A DNA stretch of 14,723 nt from NCBI GenBank assembly GCA_019417145.1, contig DXVY01000024.1, positions 1-14,723 of the forward strand, given 5' to 3'. Position 1 is the stretch's first letter. Each line of letters opens with the position of its first letter. The notes under the pieces were generated by a model. It worked only from the letters and a program-made list of their open reading frames with translations. It was not told the DNA's origin and did no database searches. The stretch is from Clostridiales bacterium. Its GTDB lineage: Bacteria; Bacillota; Clostridia; Oscillospirales; Acutalibacteraceae. Shown here piece by piece: positions 1 through 7,258 of this stretch. Made by a program: the position numbers and the translations under genes.

Positions 1-1350
1 CTTTTTCAGTGACAGCAGGGCCCTGTGCAGCCGTCCCAGGGCGGCCGACAGGCCGGGCGCTCCATGGCCCATCCGTTTTTTGAGGGCCAGCAAGGCCGAT
101 TTGCGCAGCTCGGCCGAATACATCTCCCGGGCGCGCTCCACCAGATTATGGGCCTCGTCGATCAGCAGGACGAAGTCCCCACCCTCGCCGCCGAAAAAGC
201 GCTTCAGGCTGGCCTCGGGGTCAAACACATAATTATAATCGCAGATTACGCAGTCGCAAAAAAGGGTCAGGTCCAGGCTCAGCTCATAGGGACAAACCCG
301 GTATGCCCTGGCGGCAGCCTCCACGGCCGACCGGTCCAGGCTGTCGGCCCGGTTGAGCAGGTCATAGAGCGCCTCATTCACCCGATCAAAATGGCCGTCG
401 GCATATGGGCATGCCTCCGGATTACAGGCGCGTCGTTCCAGAAAGCAAATTTTATCCTTGGCCGTCAGCGTCACCGATTTCAGGCGGGCGCCCCCCGCCC
501 GGAGGACGGCCAGGGCTTTTTCGGCCGCCTCCCTGGCCACCGTCTTGGCGGTCAGATAAAAGAGCTTTTCGCCCCTGCCCTCCCCCATGGCCTTGACGGC
601 CGGGAACAGCACCGACATGCTTTTACCGATGCCGGTGGGCGCCTCGCAGAGCAGCCGTCCCTCGTCCCGTATGGTGCGGTAGACGGCGGCGGCCATATGC
701 CGCTGGCCAGGCCGGTAGGCGGCGAAGGGAAAGGCGAGGGCCTCCGCAGCCCGATCCCGTCCCTCCTCCCAGTCCCGCCGCCAGTCGGCCCACACCCTGT
801 ACTTTTCCAACAGCCGGGCCATGAAATCCTCCAGGAAGGCGCGGCTGAAGCGTCGGCGATAATATCGAATCTCCTCGGTATCGATTTGAAAATAGGTCAG
901 GCGGACACCCACCTGGGGCAGATCCTCCTTCTGTGCGCAGATATAGGCATAACAGAGGGCCTGGGCCCAGTGGGAGCGGTTGAAGTCCTCGGTAAGCTTT
1001 GTAAAGGGCAGAGAGGTGGTCTTGATCTCGTCCACAATTAGGGGCGGCGGGCCGTCGCAGACCCCCTCGGCCGGCGCGGCCGCCCATATCTCTCGGCGAG
1101 AATCCTGCGGCGCCAGGCGGATGATGCCGTCGGCCCGGCCCTCTAGCACAAAACGCCGCCCCTGCTCCTCCATGCGCAAAGATAAGGAGACCTCAGCGGC
1201 GTATTCATCCCCCTCGGCCCCCTGGAGTCGGCGGTGGATACGGCCTCCCTCCAGCGCCCGGTCCACGCCGCCAAGACGGTTGTCGATACTGCCGCCCCGC
1301 AACAGAAACTCCACCAGCGCCCGCACCGACAGACGAATCGGCTCGGTCAT
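1..1350 (-). CDS. PD-(D/E)XK nuclease-XPD/DinG-family ATP-dependent DNA helicase (N-terminal 450 residues, 3' end off the window)
   Basis: Superfamily 2 iron-sulfur DNA helicase fused to an N-terminal RecB-like nuclease, presumably cytoplasmic and acting in DNA repair; the precise role is inference. Residues about 60-135 carry nuclease motifs: EGRADGI (70-76), the acidic-x-K core VDEIKT (106-111) and the helix motif HWAQALCYAY (127-136). A Q-motif-like YRPGQRHMA lies at 212-220, Walker A APTGIGKS at 237-244 and DEAH at 398-401. Cysteines 302, 309, 314 and 353 fit the 4Fe-4S cluster of the XPD/DinG family, and CDYNYVFDP (370-378) is typical of that group. The frame is open to base 1, so the second RecA domain is missing only because the window ends. 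The start at 1350 is preceded by GGAGGTG about 5 nt upstream. The next gene on this strand ends 212 bp upstream, and a terminator and promoter in the gap indicate a separate transcription unit. Confidence 0.9.
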   Translation of the reverse strand, partial: MTEPIRLSVRALVEFLLRGGSIDNRLGGVDRALEGGRIHRRLQGAEGDEYAAEVSLSLRMEEQGRRFVLEGRADGIIRLAPQDSRREIWAAAPAEGVCDGPPPLIVDEIKTTSLPFTKLTEDFNRSHWAQALCYAYICAQKEDLPQVGVRLTYFQIDTEEIRYYRRRFSRAFLEDFMARLLEKYRVWADWRRDWEEGRDRAAEALAFPFAAYRPGQRHMAAAVYRTIRDEGRLLCEAPTGIGKSMSVLFPAVKAMGEGRGEKLFYLTAKTVAREAAEKALAVLRAGGARLKSVTLTAKDKICFLERRACNPEACPYADGHFDRVNEALYDLLNRADSLDRSAVEAAARAYRVCPYELSLDLTLFCDCVICDYNYVFDPEASLKRFFGGEGGDFVLLIDEAHNLVERAREMYSAELRKSALLALKKRMGHGAPGLSAALGRLHRALLSLKK

Positions 1351-1378
1351 ATTTTCACCTCCCTGGAGCTGTAACTCT

Positions 1379-1399
1379 TATACTGAACTGAGTATAGCA
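1379..1399 (-). promoter_or_regulatory. Candidate extended -10 promoter for the helicase gene, overlapped by an inverted repeat
   Basis: Read on the minus strand, TGCTATACT (1391-1399) matches an extended -10 element (TGn plus TATACT), about 41 bp upstream of the helicase ATG. No convincing -35 hexamer sits at the right distance. The -10 hexamer is one arm of an inverted repeat, TATACT-gaactg-AGTATA (1379-1396), so a dimeric repressor could bind over the promoter. It does not match the Gram-positive LexA box. The promoter is a moderate call and the operator is speculative. Confidence 0.4.
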
Positions 1400-1485
1400 C
1401 AAATACCCGCCTGCGGCCAGTGGCAAACGGCGGGCCTTGTCCGGCGGTCGAATACCAAAGCGGCCCACTCCCGTAGGAAAACAGC

Positions 1486-1523
1486 GGAACGCGCCCCGCG
1501 GACAAAGCCGCGGAGCGCGTTCC
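1486..1523 (-). terminator. Rho-independent terminator of the dockerin enzyme gene
   Basis: Two 16-nt arms (1486-1501 and 1508-1523) pair around a 6-nt loop. The single mismatch on the plus strand (C1495/A1514) becomes a G-U wobble in minus-strand RNA, so the minus transcript folds into an unbroken 16-bp hairpin. It begins 40 bp past the stop codon of the large gene. A short U run (four U, 1478-1481) follows four bases after the stem. The weak U tract is the only reservation. Confidence 0.7.
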
Positions 1524-1562
1524 ATAGGAAGGTAAAAAAGAAGATAGCAAAGGTGTAAAGCG

Positions 1563-4500
1563 TCAGCCCTGGCGGGCCAGGATCTTACAGATTTCCATCA
1601 CATCGGCGATGGTGATTTCCCCGTCGTCATCCAGGTCACCGCGCTCAATCTCATCATCTGTGGGATCGGTTCCCGCCGACTCTCGGGCCATAACCTTACA
1701 AGCCTCCATTACGTCGGCGATGGTCACCTCTCCGTCGTCATCCAGGTCGCCGGGAAGAACCTGGGGATCGGGGATCTTCTCCTGTACAATAACCCTGATG
1801 GTCACGGTCACACCCTTTTCATTGGTAAAGCCGTCGCCGGCCGCGAGGGCGCCCGTGAGGGTGTAGGCGCCGGCCGTATCGCCGTCATACGCGGCGGTGT
1901 CCCATTCCACGGCGACCTCCGCCTCGGCACCGTCGCTCAGGGTGACCTCCACTGTTTCGGGCAGCTCCAGGTCGGCCACGGCGGTTCCGAAAGCCACCTC
2001 CAAATCCGCCGGGGCGTCGGCGCTCTCGATATAGGGCAACTGCTGGACCGGCTCGGTGGCCGGGATAAAGGAGATATCCTCCACATCCACGCCCTCAGTC
2101 GCGGAAATATACAGGGTCACATACTCCGCCAACCCTTCATCCAGCGCCACGCGCTTGGTCACAGGGCCGTCGGCGGCCTCAAAGGCCACCTCTGCGATCA
2201 CCTGGCCGTCCGCGCCGCCCGCACGGAGCTCTACGCTGCCCCCGGCCGGCGCGATGGCCGTCACGTCGATAGCGTCCGCTCCATCCATCCACAGGTCGGC
2301 CAGGGTATGGGTATCGCCCACAACCGGCTGATGCACCCGGCCGGTATCCAGATAATCCAACTTAACGCTTCCGGCGGTGACCACAAGGTAGAGGTCGTGG
2401 ACGCCCTGGGCGCCTGTAACCCGCACGCTCTTCTCAATATAGTCTCCGGCCTCCGCGCTGCGGTTGCTCAGGGTGCCGATAAGGGTGCCGTCGGGGGAAT
2501 CCAGCCGCAGCTCGATCTCCGCCACGCCTTCCGCCTTATAACGCGCTTTGATGGTATCCACGCCCGTGCCGAAGTCCACCATATTATAGAAGGGGCTGTT
2601 GGCCACCTTCAGGCTGGTAACCAGCCCGCCGTAGGCGCTGGCCTCCGGCTCGGTGGGAAATGCGTTGCCTTTATTGTTGTAATAGGCGCTGGGAATCTTG
2701 GAGGATTGCAGGCCCACCACGCCGTAATTGCTTGCGTTGTGGATATGGGTGCGATCCTTGTCCATACTGTTTTGCAGCAGGGGGTTGTCGGCGTTCTGGG
2801 TAAAGCCAAGTTGTCCCATACTGCTTGCCGGCGCGGTGCTGCCGTACATCCGGATGTTTTCAAAGGTCACGCCGGTGATATGGCTGCCGTCCCGCCGGGA
2901 GACCAGCTTGGGGCTGGTGCTGCTGCGGGCCAAAACATTGATATTCTGCACCGCAACGTCGTAAATCATATCTCCGTCCACAGCGGTCTGGTTGTCATCC
3001 TGTAGGAAGCACTGGAACCACATCTGATGATCCTCATTGCTGCGGGTGATATTCTCCACCGTAATATTGTCGAAGGTTACGTTATAGATCGTGCCCTTAA
3101 ACCGCTTATGATGGATACCAAAACCCACGGCGCAGTCGTAGACAGTGGAGTTCTGGACGGTGATATCATGCTGGTCGTAGCCGATGCCCTGGCCTACCTT
3201 GAAGCCGTAGCAGCCGGTCCAGGCGATACAGTCGTCAAAGAGGATATTCTCGTTTTCCAAAACCTTGCCCTCTTCCGGACCCCAGCCCGCATTGATTTCA
3301 AAGCCGCCGGCGTGCTCGGTCTTGGTGGAATAGGGATCATCCCAGTTGACGCTGATAGAATTGCGGACGACCACGTCCTGACAGCCGTTGACGTCGATGC
3401 CGTCGTCCTCGCCGTAGCCGATGTTGTTGTAGATCTTAAAGTTGAGGAATTGCAGGTTGTTGCTGAAGGCCGGCACCACGCACCAGATGCCCGATCCCCG
3501 ATAGGTGATGCCGTCGGTTGTAAAATGGCTGGTGTTGACAGGCGCCAGGCATTCTACGGCGATCCGCCAGTCGGATATCTGCTTGAAGGTCTTGGCGTTG
3601 CCGTCCACCGTGCCGCGACCATACACCTTGGTGTTGGAGGTTTGGTTGTCGGTGTAGACCAGATAGGACACGCCTTTGCCGATAGAGTTCTTCCGCCCCT
3701 TGGGCATCCACTCCTGGGGACGGGTGGCCCCCCACAGGGTGGCGCCTCCCTCCAGGTACAGATATACATTGCTGCGGAGCATGAGCGAGCCGGTCTGATA
3801 CACGCCGGCCGGAACATAGACAATACCGGGGTTTTCCTCGGTGCCGTAGGCGGCCGCGTCGTCGATGGCCCGCTGGATGGCGATGGTGGCGATATACCGG
3901 CCGGTGGGATCGGCGTCGTAGGCGGCGTCGGTGATATTGAAGACGCCCTCGCCCCTGGAGGGCGGCACATCCGTCTCGGCCGGGTCGGCGGTCAGGATCA
4001 GCCGGCGATTGTTGCCGTTGATCTTGATGATCAGATATTCATCCTTCTCCAGGATAAAGGTCAGCTTGTTGCCGTTTACCTCCCCGGTAAGTCCCAGGCT
4101 CTTGGGCGAGATTTCATAGGAGGAAATGTTTTCCGCAAAGGTGACTTCCACCTCCACCGGGCCGCTCTTCATGGAAAAGGCGCCATAGTCGTACTCGTCC
4201 TGCCCATAGGTGATAACCGGCAGGTTCACGCCGTCCACCTTGACCGTATACAGTGAGGACAGGGTATCCACCGTGTAGTCGGGATATACCTCCACCTTCT
4301 CGGTGGACTGGGCGGCCGACCGCTGGGTAAAGCCGCCGTAGCCGCTGTCTATCCGCGCGTCCACGGGCACCAGATAGAAGGAATACAACACCAGATTATA
4401 GCCCGTGCGGGAGGCGTCCTTTCCGTTGATAGCAAAACGGATGGTATTCTCCCCCGCTTTCAGTTGATGGAAGCCCAGGCTGTCGTAGTAGGACTGCTCC

Positions 4501-6884
4501 TCCATACCCGAGCAATCAAAGAGCTTATCCACCTTCTCCCCGTTGACCGACACATAGGCGTTGCCGCAGTCGGCGCCGGCGCGGTACTGGACCAGAACCT
4601 TGTATTCGCCCTCAAAACCCTCCGGCAGGTCAATCGTATAGGAGGCGTACTGGCCCGGCTCCGTGGCCGCCACGCGGGAAAGTTCATATTCCTCAAATTC
4701 GCTCTGGAAAATATCCGGCGTGGAGTTTTCCGGGTCGGTCATTTCATAAGCCCAAAGCTCCACCGGCTCTCCCTGGGTCCAGACCGGCGCGGGCGGGTCC
4801 GCGTAGGGCTTGATATTAAAGTAGAAGATATTCAGCCTGGCGCTTTGGCCGTTCGAACTCTTTTCGTACATCTCAAACTTCAGGGTATTCTTGCCCGCTT
4901 TCAGGTTGAATTTTCCAAGGGTGATGGTGTTGCGGGTATTGGCCGAGCCGGGGGAGTCGAAGTTTTTCTCCTGCTTTTCCCCGTTCAGATAGAAATAGGC
5001 CTTGCCCACCGACTCATGGGCGCGGTAATCAATGGACAATAGGTATTCTCCGGGCGCCGGCACGTTGATGGTATACTGGGCGTAATCCCCTACCTCCATT
5101 CCCTCGAACCGGGAAAAATCCGGGGCGTTGGAATACCCCTGGGTAGCGAACGCCTTGCTGGAATGCTCCGGGTCGGTGCATTCGGTTGCCAGATACTGCA
5201 TGGCGGTGGGCACGGCGTCCTTTAAAACGAGCTGATCGATGGCGTCCAGGATAGCCTGGGCCATGGCGTTTACCTGCGCCTGCTTATCATAGCCCAAATC
5301 CCTTATTACGGCGCCGACGGCCGCATCGAGCTCGGCCACCGATTCCTCGGTGTAAATACTGGTATCCGCCGGCACCTGGGCCAGCGCGTCGTCAACGGCC
5401 GTATAGTTCGCCTTCGCCCCCTCCTCGGCCAGGTAGGTCAGGGTGAACCTGTCCATATTCAGGCGGGTGGCGTCGTTGGAGGTGCCAGCGCCCAGGCCGG
5501 TTATCAGCGCCTTGATATAGGTCTGACCGGCCTCCAGATAAAAAATATTGGCGGCGTCGCCCACCTTGCCGGTGGCCGACACGGGCTGTTCCTGGGAATG
5601 GTCGGAGTTGGCCCCGCCGCCGAACCAGGAGGCGTCGATTTTACCAAGCAGCTGATCGCCGGACAGGTCCAGCACCTTGGGATCCTCCCCTACGCCGGTT
5701 TGGCCGCCGGCATAGAGGCTGACCTCCCGGCCGGTCTGGTGTCCGCGGTAATAGGCGGTCATGGAATAGTAGCCGGATACCGGCACCTGTATATCAAATA
5801 CAAAATATAACGGCAGATAGGTGCTGGCGGTGGACCCCTCGCTCACGGCGATCTGGGGCCAGCCATAAGCGTTTTGGCACAGGTCGTTGGGCGTGCCCTG
5901 GGACTGCCCCTTGTCCTGGTCGCCCAGAGGGCTGCCTACAGGCAAATTGTCATAGACGGCCGTCAGGGTCTCCTCGGCCTCAAAAGGCAGGACGTCCCCC
6001 ACGATGGGCATGTCGGACAGGCGCACCAGATCCGCAATGGCGTCCAGAATGGCCTGGGCCATGGCTTCCACCTGGGCCTGCTGGGGCACCTTGAGGCCCC
6101 GGTCCACCGCTTGCATAGCCTCGTTCAGCTTAGCGATGGAATCAGGGGTATAGACGCCCTCTAGGTTTGCGGGGACCGCTGCCAGGGCGTCGTCCACAGA
6201 CGTATAATCCGCCGGCTCGTCGGCCGTCTTTACCAGGGTCAGGGAAAACTTATCCAGGTTCAGCCGGGCCTGCCCGCTGGCGTTGGAGGGAGCGCCGGTA
6301 AGCAGCGCCTTTATGTACAGCTTGCCCGCATCCAGATAAAAGGTATTGGCCGCTGGATCCGTAGCGCCTGTCCGTCCGGTGGCCGATACATTCTGGGTCT
6401 CGATATGATTGGCATTGGCGCCGGTAAAATACCGGCCGTTGATCTGCCCCAACAGCAGGTCGCCCGAAACGTCCAGCGCCTTGGGATCGCTGCCCACGCC
6501 GGTTTGGTCGCCGGCGTAGAAGCTGATATACCGGCCGGTCTCATGGCCCCGATAGGAGGCCGTCATACTGTACAGTCCCGCCGCAGGGATCTCTACCTCA
6601 AATACAAAGTACATGGGCGCGTAGCTGCTGCCTTCCGGGTTGGCCACCGAAATCTGCGGCAGGCCGCCCGCATTGGCGCACAGTTGGTTGGCCTGCCCTA
6701 CCGACTGGCCATAATTTCCAGGAGAGTTAAACGTCAGGTTGTCATATACGGCCACCATGGTTGCCTCTGCCTCAAAGGTTTTGGTTTCCCCTTTTTCCAG
6801 CGCAAGGCCGGACAGGGCGCCGGACAGGGATGAGATCACCATACCGGCCGACAGGATACATGCGAGCAGCTTCTTCAGACGCAT
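1563..6884 (-). CDS. Secreted multimodular GH28/GH49-like glycoside hydrolase with carbohydrate-binding modules and a type I dockerin
   Basis: Exported 1773-residue polysaccharide-degrading enzyme, probably docked on a cell-surface or free cellulosome-like scaffold. Modules: signal peptide 1-29 (RLKK then a hydrophobic core); repeat A1 37-219 plus a FIVAR-like three-helix segment 225-288; repeat A2 300-486 plus helical segment 492-553; two CBM6/35-like modules 562-694 and 706-841; a beta-sandwich 865-970 of the kind preceding GH28/GH49-like cores; right-handed beta-helix catalytic core about 979-1350; CBM6-like 1423-1515 and a degenerate copy 1525-1607; bacterial Ig-like 1622-1702; dockerin 1712-1773 with two calcium-loop repeats. 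Candidate catalytic acids are D1161 in EDDGID and D1182/D1183 in WDDPYSTKT, matching the NTD and GDD motifs of GH28. The GH28 His (GHG) appears replaced by CYG, so pectin is not assured as substrate. AAAAGGAGGC lies 6 nt before the ATG. It is monocistronic, with its own promoter and terminator. Confidence 0.88.
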   Translation of the reverse strand: MRLKKLLACILSAGMVISSLSGALSGLALEKGETKTFEAEATMVAVYDNLTFNSPGNYGQSVGQANQLCANAGGLPQISVANPEGSSYAPMYFVFEVEIPAAGLYSMTASYRGHETGRYISFYAGDQTGVGSDPKALDVSGDLLLGQINGRYFTGANANHIETQNVSATGRTGATDPAANTFYLDAGKLYIKALLTGAPSNASGQARLNLDKFSLTLVKTADEPADYTSVDDALAAVPANLEGVYTPDSIAKLNEAMQAVDRGLKVPQQAQVEAMAQAILDAIADLVRLSDMPIVGDVLPFEAEETLTAVYDNLPVGSPLGDQDKGQSQGTPNDLCQNAYGWPQIAVSEGSTASTYLPLYFVFDIQVPVSGYYSMTAYYRGHQTGREVSLYAGGQTGVGEDPKVLDLSGDQLLGKIDASWFGGGANSDHSQEQPVSATGKVGDAANIFYLEAGQTYIKALITGLGAGTSNDATRLNMDRFTLTYLAEEGAKANYTAVDDALAQVPADTSIYTEESVAELDAAVGAVIRDLGYDKQAQVNAMAQAILDAIDQLVLKDAVPTAMQYLATECTDPEHSSKAFATQGYSNAPDFSRFEGMEVGDYAQYTINVPAPGEYLLSIDYRAHESVGKAYFYLNGEKQEKNFDSPGSANTRNTITLGKFNLKAGKNTLKFEMYEKSSNGQSARLNIFYFNIKPYADPPAPVWTQGEPVELWAYEMTDPENSTPDIFQSEFEEYELSRVAATEPGQYASYTIDLPEGFEGEYKVLVQYRAGADCGNAYVSVNGEKVDKLFDCSGMEEQSYYDSLGFHQLKAGENTIRFAINGKDASRTGYNLVLYSFYLVPVDARIDSGYGGFTQRSAAQSTEKVEVYPDYTVDTLSSLYTVKVDGVNLPVITYGQDEYDYGAFSMKSGPVEVEVTFAENISSYEISPKSLGLTGEVNGNKLTFILEKDEYLIIKINGNNRRLILTADPAETDVPPSRGEGVFNITDAAYDADPTGRYIATIAIQRAIDDAAAYGTEENPGIVYVPAGVYQTGSLMLRSNVYLYLEGGATLWGATRPQEWMPKGRKNSIGKGVSYLVYTDNQTSNTKVYGRGTVDGNAKTFKQISDWRIAVECLAPVNTSHFTTDGITYRGSGIWCVVPAFSNNLQFLNFKIYNNIGYGEDDGIDVNGCQDVVVRNSISVNWDDPYSTKTEHAGGFEINAGWGPEEGKVLENENILFDDCIAWTGCYGFKVGQGIGYDQHDITVQNSTVYDCAVGFGIHHKRFKGTIYNVTFDNITVENITRSNEDHQMWFQCFLQDDNQTAVDGDMIYDVAVQNINVLARSSTSPKLVSRRDGSHITGVTFENIRMYGSTAPASSMGQLGFTQNADNPLLQNSMDKDRTHIHNASNYGVVGLQSSKIPSAYYNNKGNAFPTEPEASAYGGLVTSLKVANSPFYNMVDFGTGVDTIKARYKAEGVAEIELRLDSPDGTLIGTLSNRSAEAGDYIEKSVRVTGAQGVHDLYLVVTAGSVKLDYLDTGRVHQPVVGDTHTLADLWMDGADAIDVTAIAPAGGSVELRAGGADGQVIAEVAFEAADGPVTKRVALDEGLAEYVTLYISATEGVDVEDISFIPATEPVQQLPYIESADAPADLEVAFGTAVADLELPETVEVTLSDGAEAEVAVEWDTAAYDGDTAGAYTLTGALAAGDGFTNEKGVTVTIRVIVQEKIPDPQVLPGDLDDDGEVTIADVMEACKVMARESAGTDPTDDEIERGDLDDDGEITIADVMEICKILARQG
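1572..1751 (-). repeat. Dockerin duplicated segments (two 23-residue calcium-binding repeats)
   Basis: Two near-identical coding segments, 1683-1751 and 1572-1640, encode DLDDDGEVTIADVMEACK and DLDDDGEITIADVMEICK. Each has Asp at loop positions 1, 3, 5 and 12 and Thr at 9, the usual type I dockerin Ca2+ loop followed by a helix. Positions 10-11, which in characterised dockerins help choose the cohesin partner, are Ile-Ala in both copies. That symmetry is compatible with the dual binding mode known for type I dockerins. Each helix also carries one Cys (C1729, C1766). The cohesin partner is not in this window. Confidence 0.85.
5226..6776 (-). repeat. Tandem duplication of an approximately 250-residue module pair in the dockerin enzyme
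   Basis: Residues 37-288 (6021-6776) and 300-553 (5226-5987) are two copies of the same unit. Shared landmarks are FEAE at the start, AVYDNL, YFVF, YSMTA.YRGH.TGR, GQTGVG.DPK.LD.SGD, SATG, FYL.AG..YIKAL.TG and RLN.D.F.LT, followed by a helical piece with YT.VDDALA.VPA and AQAILDAI. The proteins are clearly homologous but the DNA has diverged, so the duplication is not recent. The beta-rich half looks like a carbohydrate-binding module but I cannot place it in a named CBM family. The helical half resembles FIVAR spacers. Confidence 0.85.
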
Positions 6885-6928
6885 ATATTTGCCTCCTTTT
6901 ACATAGCCACGAATTACCTCATGGTTTT

Positions 6929-6957
6929 ATGGTACGGTAGTTTATATGCAATGTCAA
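6929..6957 (-). promoter_or_regulatory. Sigma-A-type promoter of the dockerin enzyme gene
   Basis: On the minus strand a perfect -35 TTGACA (6952-6957) is followed by a 17-bp spacer and TACCAT (6929-6934, 4 of 6 matches to TATAAT). Transcription would start near 6922, giving a leader of about 38 nt that contains the AAAAGGAGGC ribosome site at 6891-6900. A small palindrome, GCCTG-tgcg-CAGGC (6963-6976), sits just upstream of the -35 element. Confidence 0.65.
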
Positions 6958-7067
6958 GAACCGCCTGTGCGCAGGCAAAGAAGTGGTTAGAATTTTGCAA
7001 AAGATTTGCATTATTAGGATGTTTAGCTATAAAGTATTGGGATTTCCCCACAATATAGTAGCAATCA

Positions 7068-7120
7068 TTTATATACATGATCTGATATCTATACAATCCG
7101 CCTCGCAACGTACATTGCGA
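7068..7120 (-). promoter_or_regulatory. Possible second upstream promoter with adjacent 18-bp palindromic operator
   Basis: The 374-bp gap 6885-7258 is AT-rich and holds no credible gene. Besides the proximal promoter and the methyltransferase terminator, it contains an imperfect palindrome at 7103-7120, TCGCAAcGTACaTTGCGA, where 16 of 18 positions are symmetric. Six bases further along the minus strand begins a possible promoter: TTGTAT (7091-7096), 17-bp spacer, TATAAA (7068-7073). The palindrome centre would lie about 50 bp upstream of that start site, a position used by activators. The protein that would bind it is unknown and no regulator gene is adjacent. A second small inverted repeat, CTATTT/AAATAG, is at 7138-7157. 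Confidence 0.35.
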
Positions 7121-7167
7121 TTATGAAGCTCATTTACCTATTTACCATGTCAAATAGGAAAGTGGGA

Positions 7168-7214
7168 TTTAAAAATCAAAAAGGAGGGGAAACGCATTCC
7201 CGCGTTTCTCCTCC
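7168..7214 (-). terminator. Rho-independent terminator of the RNA methyltransferase gene
   Basis: A 13-bp hairpin (arms 7183-7195 and 7202-7214, one mismatch at G7188/T7209, 6-nt loop) is followed on the minus strand by a T-rich tract reading TTTTTGATTTTT. It lies 45 bp past the stop codon of the methyltransferase gene. The T tract on the minus side fixes the orientation. A further short inverted repeat (ATGCCG/CGGCAT, 7237-7259) overlaps the stop codon. Confidence 0.8.
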
Positions 7215-7258
7215 CAAGGCACCTGATCCGGCGCGCATGCCGCCCTGTCAAAACGGCA

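Noticed and set aside
25..1041. 338-codon plus-strand frame at the left edge
   Set aside because: It is antisense to the helicase gene, whose Walker A, DEAH and iron-sulfur cysteines are all in the minus frame.
2307..4256. Long plus-strand frames (232 and 409 codons) opposite the dockerin enzyme gene
   Set aside because: They are antisense shadows of the GC-rich coding strand. The minus-strand frame has a signal peptide, recognisable domains, a ribosome site and a terminator, while these have none.
6858..6860. Possible lipoprotein lipobox (LLAC, residues 6-9) in the dockerin enzyme
   Set aside because: The Cys comes only four residues after the basic n-region, before any hydrophobic core, so lipoprotein processing is implausible; an ordinary signal peptidase I signal fits better.
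6914..7108. 64-codon minus-strand reading frame upstream of the dockerin gene
   Set aside because: It starts with TTG, has no ribosome site, resembles no family, and covers the promoter of the downstream gene.
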